In this document: one piece after another, positions 42,077 through 51,612 of the stretch | Layout: each line of letters opens with the position of its first letter | Position numbering within the stretch: the first letter of the stretch is position 1 | Origin: Clostridia bacterium | GTDB taxonomy: Bacteria; Bacillota; Clostridia; Oscillospirales; Acutalibacteraceae | Assembly: GCA_017624735.1 (NCBI GenBank) | Contig: JAGAMK010000004.1 | Location: forward strand, 1 to 64,000 | Reading direction: 5' to 3' | DNA: 64,000 nt | The notes under the pieces: model-generated | Seen by the model: only the letters and a program-made list of their open reading frames with translations | What the model was told of the DNA's origin: nothing | The model's database searches: none | Program-made: the position numbers and the translations under genes

Positions 42077-43483
42077 TTATTTAGTTACAGGTTTAACAAG
42101 GAAATCGTAAACTTCTTTACCTAAAGGTATTGACGTACATACCTCAATGATGAAATGCTTTAATTCTGCAAGGATATTACCGAAGTCAAAAGTTGTTTTT
42201 ACATTTGATTCAGGTGCGTTATCATAGTCAAGTGTGAATGCCTGTGTATAAAGCACACCACCATGACCAAAAGCCTCTGCTCTTACGTATGAACCGATTT
42301 CATCAGAATAATCATCAAGGTCAATAGTGTTGCCAACTGCAATAACCTTGCCGTCTGCAATCCAATGAACAGTAAGTGCATTGTCAACGTCAAGAGTAAT
42401 AGTGTCGTCTGTTTCGTTAACAATAATATTTGTTACTTTTGGTGTGGGGATTGAACCGTCACGGTTTTCCTGCTCAAATTCTGTGCCCCAATCAATTCCT
42501 GTTTCAAGTGAAAACTGAGCCAATTCTTCAGAATTCTTTATGTATCGGCTAACTGCAAAGAAAGAACCATCTTGGAGACAAGTGCGAACATTCTCTGCAT
42601 TGTTTTCAGGCATGCACAAGTCAGTCCATGCACAACCAACTTTATCAAGCTGATGTGCATCCGTTGTTGCAATTGCAAATACATTTCTGCCTGTTGGAAC
42701 AACTTTTTGGAGAAGAATGTCCCAGAGTTTTCTGTCGTATTTTGTTCTGCCGTCTTTTTTAGAGTTGATATCAATACCAATGCAGGAATTGTAGTTTATG
42801 AGAATATTTGCGAACTTGTTGATAACATAGCTATACCAAGAATCACTTTCGTCATAAGCATCTGCCTGACATTCTTCTTCCTTTGCCTTTGTGTATTCGC
42901 CTGGATGGTTGATTACACTAAGGCCTCCTGTTTCGTCAACATTTCTTATAACCTCATCATAGTTGCTTGTACCACCAACAAGTCCGTCGCCGTATTCGGT
43001 AAACCAACTGTTTACATGAGCGTTGTTAAGGGATGTAGGATTCTGTTCAATTCCAAGCGGAACTGCAATCATACCTCTACCATTTCTGCCAACACCTGTA
43101 GTGATTTCGTTGTATCTTTCTTCTGTCAAAGGTGTAATCTGACGGAGTTTTCCGTCTGCAATACTCAAAGCAATTTTAAAATAGTTTCTGCTGCTTACAG
43201 TTGTCCAACCCTTGCTTGTGATACCGTGGTCAGTAAGAGCAAGAACATCATATCCTTGTGCGTAGTGTTCTTCAATCATAACATTCATGTCTTCATCACC
43301 ATCGGATGCAGTTGTGTGACAATGAAGGTCCGCCTTGTATTGGTCCCAATTTTCAAAATCAACGCTTGAATATGGGTTATTTATTATGTAGTCAACATCC
43401 TCAGCAGCAAAAGCCACTACACTACAACTGAAAGTCATTACACCCGCCAAAGCGAGAGCAATAATTTTTTTAGCCTTTTTCAT
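42077..43483 (-). CDS. Secreted PHP-domain metallohydrolase
   Basis: A 468-residue exported protein. The signal peptide (about residues 1-27) ends AFAAED. A PHP domain follows: DLHCHTTASDGDEDM supplies the first His pair, VLALTDHGITS the next, NHPGEYTKAKEEE and IATTDAHQLDKVG the later His/Asp ligands of the tri-metal site. PHP enzymes hydrolyse phosphoesters; CehA-like secreted members are known. The C-terminal 150 residues are beta-rich and not recognised. ATG 43483 has GAGGA upstream. It is convergent with the ComF-like gene and divergent from the ATP synthase operon. Confidence 0.85.
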   Translation of the reverse strand: MKKAKKIIALALAGVMTFSCSVVAFAAEDVDYIINNPYSSVDFENWDQYKADLHCHTTASDGDEDMNVMIEEHYAQGYDVLALTDHGITSKGWTTVSSRNYFKIALSIADGKLRQITPLTEERYNEITTGVGRNGRGMIAVPLGIEQNPTSLNNAHVNSWFTEYGDGLVGGTSNYDEVIRNVDETGGLSVINHPGEYTKAKEEECQADAYDESDSWYSYVINKFANILINYNSCIGIDINSKKDGRTKYDRKLWDILLQKVVPTGRNVFAIATTDAHQLDKVGCAWTDLCMPENNAENVRTCLQDGSFFAVSRYIKNSEELAQFSLETGIDWGTEFEQENRDGSIPTPKVTNIIVNETDDTITLDVDNALTVHWIADGKVIAVGNTIDLDDYSDEIGSYVRAEAFGHGGVLYTQAFTLDYDNAPESNVKTTFDFGNILAELKHFIIEVCTSIPLGKEVYDFLVKPVTK

Positions 43484-43681
43484 AAATAATCCTCATTTCC
43501 AATTTTATGATTAAATTTTACCTCGAAAAAATAAGTCTGTCAATAATATGTATGAAGATAATTTGAGTAGTTTGCGTTGACATTTTGCAGTATGAAGAAT
43601 ATGAAAAAACTTTGTTGAATAAAGGTATAAATATTACCAAAAAAATGAGATTTTGCACATGAAAAAAGTACGATATTGCTA

Positions 43682-43709
43682 TTGAAAAAAGAAAGCAAAG
43701 TGCTATAAT
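43682..43709 (+). promoter_or_regulatory. Promoter of the ATP synthase operon
   Basis: TTGAAA, 16 bases, then TATAAT, about 33 bases before the first gene (43742). The rest of the 258-base gap to the PHP gene shows no other clear signal. Confidence 0.65.
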
Positions 43710-43741
43710 AATTTTAGTATATAAAGAGAAGTGGTGATTGT

Positions 43742-44065
43742 ATGAGCCATAATATTATCGGTGCTTTGGTAACGGCTGTAATCGGTTTCTTGATTGCCTT
43801 TATCAATTATTCTTTTTCGAAAAAAGCTCTTGAAAAAGCTCCGGAAAAATTTTCACTTATAACAGTGGTTCGACAGATTTTACAGATAGGTTATCTCGCC
43901 ATTGTTTATTTTGTTGGTACAAAAATACAAGTTGCAGATGTTGTTTACCTGCTTGTGGGAGCAGTTTTGGGTATGACCATACCAATGTTCTATTTTACAA
44001 AGAAACTTTTGACATTCAACGAAAGTTTAGTTAAGACTAAAAAGGAGGATGATGCAAATGGGTGA
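43742..44065 (+). CDS. atpI: ATP synthase subunit I-like protein
   Basis: A 107-residue membrane protein with four predicted helices, at the head of the ATP synthase operon. The sequence is poorly conserved, as is usual for AtpI, which helps assemble the c-ring or admit magnesium. Helices are seen around residues 5-24, 42-60, 67-85 and 78-90 with charged connections (SKKALEKAPEKFS). The call rests on position and topology more than on motifs. It overlaps atpB by 8 bases, implying coupled translation. Confidence 0.7.
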   Translation: MSHNIIGALVTAVIGFLIAFINYSFSKKALEKAPEKFSLITVVRQILQIGYLAIVYFVGTKIQVADVVYLLVGAVLGMTIPMFYFTKKLLTFNESLVKTKKEDDANG

Positions 44066-44726
44066 AAAATCGGAAGTAATTATTAACCTTTTTGGCATTC
44101 TTGATGTAACAGGTGAAGTCGTCACAATGTGGATAATGCTTTTTGTTGTCACATTGATTTCGCTTATAGTGAAAAAAAATCTTAAAGAAAGACCGGGCAA
44201 GTTTCAGAATATTATTGAAACCGGTGTAGAGTATCTTGATAATTTCTTTACAGATATTCTCGGTAAAAAGAAGGCAAGAAAATATTTCACATTCCTTGCA
44301 TCACTTTTTATTTTCATTATTTTCTCAAACTATTCGGGAATGTTTCCTGGTGTGGGTCTTACGGATTATGTAAAGGCTCCAACAGCCTCTCTTTCCGTTA
44401 CGGCAGCATTGGGTGTAATGACATTTTTCTTCTTGCAGATTTCGGGTATCAAACACAATGCAAAGCATTATTTCAAGCATTTTGTGTCACCGATATTCAT
44501 TATGTTGCCACTTCTTTTGCTTGATGAAATAATCAAACCTGCATCTCTTGCTTTACGTTTGTATGGTAACATATTTGGTGAAGAAATGGTTACAGAAGAA
44601 CTTTATCATATCTTGCCAATTGGTGCACCTGTAATCATGATGGTACTTTCACTGCTTTTCTGTGCTTTACAAGCAATAGTGTTTACAATGCTCGTCTCAA
44701 TTTATCTTGACGAGGTTACAGAATAA
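44058..44726 (+). CDS. atpB: ATP synthase F0 subunit a
   Basis: A 222-residue membrane subunit that forms the two ion half-channels beside the c-ring. The essential Arg and neighbouring Asn are in PASLALRLYGNIFGEEM. The C-terminal helix with conserved Gln/Glu positions is in FCALQAIVFTMLVSIYLDE. It is slightly shorter than most a subunits. ATG 44058 is chosen because GGAGG lies 9 bases upstream; ATG codons at 44049 and 44052 touch the ribosome binding site. Followed by atpE after 30 bases. Confidence 0.95.
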   Translation: MGEKSEVIINLFGILDVTGEVVTMWIMLFVVTLISLIVKKNLKERPGKFQNIIETGVEYLDNFFTDILGKKKARKYFTFLASLFIFIIFSNYSGMFPGVGLTDYVKAPTASLSVTAALGVMTFFFLQISGIKHNAKHYFKHFVSPIFIMLPLLLLDEIIKPASLALRLYGNIFGEEMVTEELYHILPIGAPVIMMVLSLLFCALQAIVFTMLVSIYLDEVTE

Positions 44727-44756
44727 AATAAATTATAATTTAAGGAGTTAATAAAA

Positions 44757-44987
44757 ATGACAAATTCAGCAATTATCGCAATGGCAGCAGCAATCGCAAT
44801 CGCAATCAGTACACTTGGTCCATCAATTGGACAGGGAATTACAGCTAGGGCAGCTATGGAAAGTATTGCACGTCAGCCTGAAGCAGCAAAGGATATCCGT
44901 TCAACTCTTATTATTTCCCTTGCTCTTATGGAAGCACTTACAATCTACGGTCTTCTTATTGCATTCATGCTTGTTTCAAAAATCTAA
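44757..44987 (+). CDS. atpE: ATP synthase F0 subunit c
   Basis: A 76-residue two-helix hairpin forming the rotor ring. The polar loop is ARQPEA. The ion-binding carboxylate is Glu59 in LMEALTIYG. Gln26 (GPSIGQG) and Tyr64 lie where Na+-binding c subunits have Gln32 and Tyr70 (Ilyobacter numbering), but the position after Glu is Ala60 rather than the Ser found in classic Na+ rings. Ion specificity is therefore uncertain. The AAGGAG site is strong, as is usual for this highly expressed subunit. Confidence 0.96.
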   Translation: MTNSAIIAMAAAIAIAISTLGPSIGQGITARAAMESIARQPEAAKDIRSTLIISLALMEALTIYGLLIAFMLVSKI

Positions 44988-44997
44988 GGAGTGAACT

Positions 44998-45423
44998 ATG
45001 AATATACAGCCATCAATAATGGTCTGGACTGTAATTTGCTTTTTGCTTCTGACAGTAATACTTAAAAATCTTCTCTTTAAACCGGTGCTTAAGGTTATGG
45101 ATAGCCGACGTGAAAAAACACAGGCTGCAAAAGAGAAAAAAGAAAACATTGAAAAACTTATTCAGGAGAATTTGGAGCAGGTTGAAAAAGAAAAGGCTCT
45201 TGCTGCTGAAAAGAAAATAAAAGAAGAAAAACAGAAACTTGAGCAGATACAGCTTCAAGGCAAAAACGAAATTGAAACTGCACAAAGACAATGTCTTGAT
45301 GATATACAGAAGTATAGAGAAGACATTATCCACGAGCGTGATAAAATTGTGTATTCCGTTGCTCCAAAAATGGAGACAGCGGCGGCTTTGTTTGCGAAAA
45401 ATATTATCTCGCATAGGATATGA
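44998..45423 (+). CDS. atpF: ATP synthase F0 subunit b
   Basis: A 141-residue stator subunit: one N-terminal membrane helix (MVWTVICFLLLTVILKNLLF) followed by FKPVLKVMDSRREKTQ and a long, highly charged coiled coil. It is 20-25 residues shorter than common b subunits, especially at the C-terminal end that would contact delta. The next gene carries a second b-like membrane helix fused to delta and alpha, so the stator may be a b/b' heterodimer. It starts at ATG 44998 behind AAGGAG, 6 bases before the fusion gene. Confidence 0.92.
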   Translation: MNIQPSIMVWTVICFLLLTVILKNLLFKPVLKVMDSRREKTQAAKEKKENIEKLIQENLEQVEKEKALAAEKKIKEEKQKLEQIQLQGKNEIETAQRQCLDDIQKYREDIIHERDKIVYSVAPKMETAAALFAKNIISHRI

Positions 45424-45429
45424 TAAATT

Positions 45430-47640
45430 ATGGAAATACAATATGTAATAATTAACTTTATTATCCTTCTTACAATCCTTGTTGTTGCGGGCAGAAAAAC
45501 CGTAAAGCGTATCTTTGGTGACCGTCTTGAAAAAATCAATAAAGAACTTGATGAGGCTGAAGAACTTGAAAAGATGGAAATTCCTGTTTTCGAGCCTTAT
45601 GTTGAAGACGAAACTGATGATAGAATCAGCGAAGATATTGCCAAGGCACAGGCTGTTGTAGAAGAAAAAATCAATTCAATAAAAGCATTCGGTGAGAGAG
45701 AATATAATGAAATTCATCGTACAATGATAGAGAATGCACGAAAAGAACTTTTCTCTGTTATGAAGGAAAATGTCGTTAAACTTTTCTCTTATGAAAAGTA
45801 TTCAGAGGAAATCAAGGCACTCGATGGACAGGTTTTAGATGCAATCCTTTCACAAATCGGTCTTACTAGTGGCGATATGGCATATCTTAAACACCATGAT
45901 GTGCTTTATGTTACTCTTACATCGGCATTCCCACTTGAAAAAGAATTGGTTGATAAAGTAGATGAAGCAACAAAAAAACTTCTTGAATCAGTTAATGGTA
46001 AAACATCTCTCTGGGTTCTTGAAGATAGTTCTCTTATCGGCGGTCTTAAACTTCGTATCGGTGATACTGTTTATGACGGTACAGTAAGTGAAGAACTTTA
46101 TCAATTTGAAAAAAATATGAACCATGAGCCCATCATGGATGACGATACAGTTGGTCTCCTTATTCAGGAATTCACTCAAAAAGCTGAAGAATTCAGACCA
46201 CAGATTCATAAGTATCAGTTAGGTCGTGTTATGACCGTTTCTGACGGTATCTGTTGGATGGATGGTCTTGCAGATATTATGTACGGCGAGGTTGTCGAGT
46301 TTGAGTGTGGAGAAAGAGGTATGGTTCTTGACATTCAGCAAAACCGTATCGGTTGCGTTATCTTCGGTGAGTTTGAACACATTGAAGCAGGTAGCCGTGT
46401 AAGACGTGTGGGCAGAATTGCTTCCGTTCCGGTAGGTGAATGTCTTTTAGGCAGAGTTGTTGATGCTCTTGGTAATCCTATTGATGCTATGGGCTATCTT
46501 CCTTATGAGAAAAGCAGACCTATTGAGTTCAAAGCACCTGCAATTCTTGACCGTGCACCTGTTAATTCACCAATGCATACAGGTATCAAGGCTATTGATG
46601 CTCTTGTGCCTATTGGTAAGGGACAAAGAGAACTTATTATCGGTGACAGACAGACAGGTAAAACAGCTATTGCAGTTGATACAATCATCAACCAAAAAGG
46701 TAAAAATACAATCTGCATTTATGTTGCAATCGGTCAAAAGGAAACTCTTGTTGCCGAGATAAAAGAAAAATTGCAGTCAAAGGGTGCTATGGAATACACA
46801 ACAATTATTGCTGTTCCTGCATCATCTTCCGCAGCGCTTCAGTATATTGCTCCGTTCTCGGGTTCTGCAATGGCAGAGTACTTTATGTATGAGGGCAAAG
46901 ATGTTCTCATAGTCTTTGATGACCTTTCAAAGCATGCTGTTGCTTATCGTGAATTGTCACTTCTTCTTCATCGTCCTTCAGGACGTGAAGCATATCCAGG
47001 TGATATTTTCTATCTTCATTCAAGACTTCTTGAAAGAGCAGCTCACCTTTCTGACGACCTTGGTGGTGGCTCAATTACAGCACTTCCGATTATTGAAACT
47101 CTCGCAGGCGATATTTCTGCATATATTCCAACAAACGTTATTTCTATTACTGACGGACAGATTTTCCTTGATGCAGAATTGTTCAACGAAGGTCAGCGTC
47201 CTGCAGTAAACGTGGGACTTTCAGTTTCCCGTGTTGGTGGTGCAGCTCAGAGTCCTGTTATGAAAAAGGTTTCATCAAGCCTTCGTACAAGACTTGCTCA
47301 ATACAGAGAACTTGCTGAATTTATGCAGTTTGGTTCCGATGTTGACGATGCAACAAAGGCAACTCTTGAAGCAGGAAAACGTCTTACAGAGGCTCTCAAG
47401 CAAGGCAGATTTTTACCAATTGCCGACGAAATGCAGACTATTCTCATTTTTGCTGTCAGTGAAGGCTATGCAAAGAATGTGGATGTTCAGGATATGGAAA
47501 GGTTTGAAAAGGAACTTTATAGTTTCTTTGAAACTGAGAAGGCTTCACTTGCTCTTAAGGTGAAGACTGCAAGAAAATTGGACGACACACTCAGAGAAGA
47601 ATTGAATAGTGCTCTCGTTGAATTTGTTGAGAGGTTTTAA
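45430..47640 (+). CDS. atpA: Fused ATP synthase b'-like/delta C-terminal/alpha subunit
   Basis: A single 736-residue reading frame. Residues about 4-20 form a membrane helix (YVIINFIILLTILVVAG), and about 25-125 a b-like charged helix. Residues about 155-225 match the delta C-terminal domain (LYVTLTSAFPLEKELVDKV, SLIGGLKLRIGDTVYDGTV). From about residue 236 a complete alpha subunit follows: HKYQLGRVMTVSDGI, Walker A GDRQTGKTA (about 405), SVSRVGGAAQSP. There is no stop or frame break, and no separate delta or alpha gene exists in the operon. The start is ATG 45430 with AGGAT 10 bases upstream. Met230 (46117) and Met236 (46135) could start a free alpha but lack clear ribosome binding sites. 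Three alphas per F1 make the stoichiometry puzzling. Confidence 0.93.
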   Translation: MEIQYVIINFIILLTILVVAGRKTVKRIFGDRLEKINKELDEAEELEKMEIPVFEPYVEDETDDRISEDIAKAQAVVEEKINSIKAFGEREYNEIHRTMIENARKELFSVMKENVVKLFSYEKYSEEIKALDGQVLDAILSQIGLTSGDMAYLKHHDVLYVTLTSAFPLEKELVDKVDEATKKLLESVNGKTSLWVLEDSSLIGGLKLRIGDTVYDGTVSEELYQFEKNMNHEPIMDDDTVGLLIQEFTQKAEEFRPQIHKYQLGRVMTVSDGICWMDGLADIMYGEVVEFECGERGMVLDIQQNRIGCVIFGEFEHIEAGSRVRRVGRIASVPVGECLLGRVVDALGNPIDAMGYLPYEKSRPIEFKAPAILDRAPVNSPMHTGIKAIDALVPIGKGQRELIIGDRQTGKTAIAVDTIINQKGKNTICIYVAIGQKETLVAEIKEKLQSKGAMEYTTIIAVPASSSAALQYIAPFSGSAMAEYFMYEGKDVLIVFDDLSKHAVAYRELSLLLHRPSGREAYPGDIFYLHSRLLERAAHLSDDLGGGSITALPIIETLAGDISAYIPTNVISITDGQIFLDAELFNEGQRPAVNVGLSVSRVGGAAQSPVMKKVSSSLRTRLAQYRELAEFMQFGSDVDDATKATLEAGKRLTEALKQGRFLPIADEMQTILIFAVSEGYAKNVDVQDMERFEKELYSFFETEKASLALKVKTARKLDDTLREELNSALVEFVERF

Positions 47641-47642
47641 TT

Positions 47643-48479
47643 ATGCCTACCATACAAAATCTTAAAAAGAAGCTTCAGGTAATTCATTCAACACGAAAAA
47701 TTACTCAGGCTATGAAAACTGCATCTACGGTTAAGTTTTCGAAGATGGCTACACTTTATTCTGATTATGAAAAGTATGAAGAACAGTGTAATCGTCTATA
47801 CCAGACTTATCGTAAGGATTTTAATTCCATTTTATCCCTTAAAAATCCCGATGCGCCTGTTTTATACATTCTCCTTTCTTCAAATAGGGGAATGTGTGGA
47901 AGTTTTAATACAGAATTGTTCTCGTTTTTTGAGAACGTTGTTCGTAAACAGAAAAAAACTCCTGCTGTGATTTGTTGTGGTAAAAAAGGAAAGGATTTCC
48001 TTGATAATAAGAAGATTTCTTATATCGATGCTTATGTCTTTGAAGATAAACCGGCATATTCAGATGCCTGTGAGCTTTTTGAACAAATAAAGGAACTTAT
48101 ACAAAACGGGGATGTCTCTGCCGTTAAAATGGTATATCCCCGATATACTAATATGATGAAACAAACACCTGTGTGCAGTGATTTGTTTGTTTTTGACGAA
48201 GGAATGTCAGAGGGTGAGGAACCTCTGTTTGTTCCTGACAGAGAGGCGGTTATACTCAATACTGCCGAAAAAATATTTGTTTCAATTCTCTATAAAAAGA
48301 TACTTGAAACAGCTTTAGGTGCCCAGGCGGCGACCCTTACAACAATGCGTAGTGCCTATGATACTGCTTGTGAATACAGTGCACAACTTGAAACACAGAT
48401 TAACCGTAAGCGTCAAAGTCAGGTTACTGCCGACGTTATTGAGATTTCGTCGGAATACTCAATGAAAGAGGAGGAATAA
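47643..48479 (+). CDS. atpG: ATP synthase F1 subunit gamma
   Basis: A 278-residue central-stalk subunit. The N-terminal helix signature is LKKKLQVIHSTRKITQAMKT, the middle Rossmann-like domain contains YILLSSNRGMCGSFNTELF, and the C-terminal helix has ALGAQAATLTTMRSAYDTAC then INRKRQSQVTADVIEISSEY. It turns within the alpha3beta3 ring. The start ATG follows a GAGAGG inside the end of the fusion gene, and the stop is 3 bases before atpD, so translation is tightly coupled. Confidence 0.96.
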   Translation: MPTIQNLKKKLQVIHSTRKITQAMKTASTVKFSKMATLYSDYEKYEEQCNRLYQTYRKDFNSILSLKNPDAPVLYILLSSNRGMCGSFNTELFSFFENVVRKQKKTPAVICCGKKGKDFLDNKKISYIDAYVFEDKPAYSDACELFEQIKELIQNGDVSAVKMVYPRYTNMMKQTPVCSDLFVFDEGMSEGEEPLFVPDREAVILNTAEKIFVSILYKKILETALGAQAATLTTMRSAYDTACEYSAQLETQINRKRQSQVTADVIEISSEYSMKEEE

Positions 48480-49883
<1,404 letters not shown>

Positions 49884-49888
49884 TATAT

Positions 49889-50170
49889 ATGAAGGATATT
49901 CTGACTGTAAAGTTTTTTACTGTTGACCGTCAGATTCCTGCTGTGGAATGTGACAGTGTCCGTATCCCCGTTGCAGACAGTTCAAAGGGTGAGTTTTCAG
50001 GCTCATACGGAATAAAAAAAGGCCATGCAAGAGCAGTTTTCGCTCTAAAATCCGGCACAGTAATTGTTGCCAAAGACGGAAAAACAGTCCTCACGGCTAA
50101 CATTTCCGACGGATTTGCAATAGTCGAAAATAACGAAATCAACATAACAGTTGATAGAATAGAAGAATAA
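49889..50170 (+). CDS. atpC: ATP synthase F1 subunit epsilon lacking its C-terminal helical domain
   Basis: A 93-residue protein corresponding only to the N-terminal beta-sandwich of epsilon: DILTVKFFTVDRQIP, a substituted middle, GHARAVFALKSGTVIV and the closing strands ISDGFAIVENNEINITV. Typical epsilon subunits have 130-140 residues with two C-terminal helices that inhibit ATP hydrolysis; these are absent, and a terminator follows the stop immediately, so this is not a frameshift in a longer gene. Either ATG 49889 or GTG 49880 (overlapping the atpD stop) could start it. The enzyme probably lacks epsilon-type inhibition. Confidence 0.85.
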   Translation: MKDILTVKFFTVDRQIPAVECDSVRIPVADSSKGEFSGSYGIKKGHARAVFALKSGTVIVAKDGKTVLTANISDGFAIVENNEINITVDRIEE

Positions 50171-50175
50171 AAATT

Positions 50176-50202
50176 AAACCGAGGCTATAAACCTCGGTTT
50201 TT
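50176..50202. terminator. Terminator of the ATP synthase operon
   Basis: AAACCGAGG/CCTCGGTTT stem with a 7-base loop, followed by TTTGC. It also serves the convergent XRE gene on the other strand. Confidence 0.88.
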
Positions 50203-50209
50203 GCATTAA

Positions 50210-51487
50210 TTAAGGATTTGCGCAAACATATACATAATGCTCGTCAAAATCTTCATATTCTTTATCATCGCCATTGTCTTTTGCACCAAGAATGTTGTCT
50301 ACATAATTTTCAACCAACCATAGGTATTCTCTGCCTTCATCATCCTCGAACAGTTGAACTTTATTGCCTTGCATAGATTGGTCCCATTTTGAAAGACCGT
50401 CCGTTCTGGAGTCTTCCCAGATTGTAGCACCAAACATTGTTGTGGGATAGGCGTCTTCAGGCAATTCTTCTATTCTGATATAAACATCGTCTTTGTAGGT
50501 TATTGATGAATAATCCGAAGCAACTAAATATGGCTTTTCGGTTGATACAAAAAGTATGGAGAAAACAAAAACATCCAATATTAACCAAAGCAATAAGCCT
50601 CCAATTGTAACAAGGCAAAAACCAAAACAACCGATTTTTTTACCATTGTTTCGTTTTTCTGTCTTTGCTTTGTGCATTTCGGCATTCAGAATGTTTTTCT
50701 TTAAGACATGGGGTTTGCATAAATGCTTGAAATACATGCCTCTCAAAGGGTATGCAAGAAACATTGTAATGAAGTCCAATCCCAAATCGGATTGTAAGCC
50801 TAATTTTTTGTATTTTTTAATTATTTCTTTGCTGTTCTTTCCTTTTGCATTTAGCAATTCAACTTGTATGCTGTCATTACAAATGATTTTAGGATACATA
50901 ATCTGAAAATCCTGCATTATCCAAGTTTTGTCGCCTAAGTCAAATCCGTCATGTTCAACCGTAATCAGCGAATCAGGAGATATATTAGAAATTTTATATG
51001 TACAATCCACCTGCAAAATTAAATTCATCAGCTCGGTTGTTGCCTTTTTAAAAAACTTAAACTTTATTTTCTCTTTTAAGTTTGTGGCACCAGCATCTAA
51101 TTCTTCAAAAATATCATCAGTTAAAATCTCACCGGTAATTCTAACTATAATTGAATTTGTTGCATCGTTTATTTCAATCCATTTGCTTTCATCAGCCATT
51201 ATTGAATGTAACTGTCCGTCAACATCAATCTGCATTACATAATAAAAATTATTTGTTATACAAACTCTTTTAATTCCGTCTTTACTAGCAGAAAAAATGT
51301 CCTCAACAGTTGTATCCAGTGCAACTGCAAGTTTTTCAAAGGTTTCAATTCTCGGAAAAGCTTGACCGTTTTCCCATTTGGATATTGATTTGTCAGAAAC
51401 ATCTAATTGTTTAGCGAGTTCGGTTTGAGTAAGATTTTTTTCTTCACGCAACTTGCAAATGTAATTTCCAAATTTGTACATGTTCAT
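50210..51487 (-). CDS. Membrane-anchored XRE-family regulator with extracytoplasmic domain
   Basis: A 425-residue protein. The helix-turn-helix (about residues 5-62) reads ICKLREEKNLTQTELAKQLD then VSDKSISKWENGQAFPR. An unrecognised cytoplasmic region (about 70-280) follows, then one membrane helix (about residues 295-320, GCFGFCLVTIGGLLLWLILD). The last 105 residues would lie outside the cell; they are acidic and end YVYVCANP. This architecture suggests one-component signalling across the membrane, with the outer domain sensing a ligand or envelope state. ATG 51487 with AGAGG upstream is chosen. It is convergent with the ATP synthase operon; targets are unknown. Confidence 0.78.
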   Translation of the reverse strand: MNMYKFGNYICKLREEKNLTQTELAKQLDVSDKSISKWENGQAFPRIETFEKLAVALDTTVEDIFSASKDGIKRVCITNNFYYVMQIDVDGQLHSIMADESKWIEINDATNSIIVRITGEILTDDIFEELDAGATNLKEKIKFKFFKKATTELMNLILQVDCTYKISNISPDSLITVEHDGFDLGDKTWIMQDFQIMYPKIICNDSIQVELLNAKGKNSKEIIKKYKKLGLQSDLGLDFITMFLAYPLRGMYFKHLCKPHVLKKNILNAEMHKAKTEKRNNGKKIGCFGFCLVTIGGLLLWLILDVFVFSILFVSTEKPYLVASDYSSITYKDDVYIRIEELPEDAYPTTMFGATIWEDSRTDGLSKWDQSMQGNKVQLFEDDEGREYLWLVENYVDNILGAKDNGDDKEYEDFDEHYVYVCANP

Positions 51488-51565
51488 GCTTTTCACCTCT
51501 GTATTTATTGTACTTGTTTTTCAGATTTTTGCAATAAAATAAGGGTAGAATTTAATTAGAAATTA

Positions 51566-51596
51566 AAAATCCCAAGGTTAAATACCTTGGGATTTT
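51566..51596 (-). terminator. Terminator of the GPH symporter gene
   Basis: A 13-bp perfect stem AAAATCCCAAGGT/ACCTTGGGATTTT with a 5-base loop. On the minus strand it is followed by TTTAATTTC. Confidence 0.85.
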
Positions 51597-51612
51597 GCTT
51601 GATACATAAATA

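Noticed and set aside
42572-43369. A 265-codon open frame on the plus strand opposite the PHP gene
   Set aside because: Cys/Phe/Val-rich composition, antisense to a gene with a signal peptide and clear metal motifs; no ribosome binding site. A shadow frame.
44049-44057. ATG codons at 44049 and 44052 as the atpB start
   Set aside because: They touch the GGAGG ribosome binding site; ATG 44058 has workable 9-base spacing.
46117-47640. Annotating alpha as a separate gene starting at Met230 or Met236
   Set aside because: No ribosome binding site precedes either codon and the upstream frame is continuous, so the fusion is reported; internal initiation is left as a testable option.
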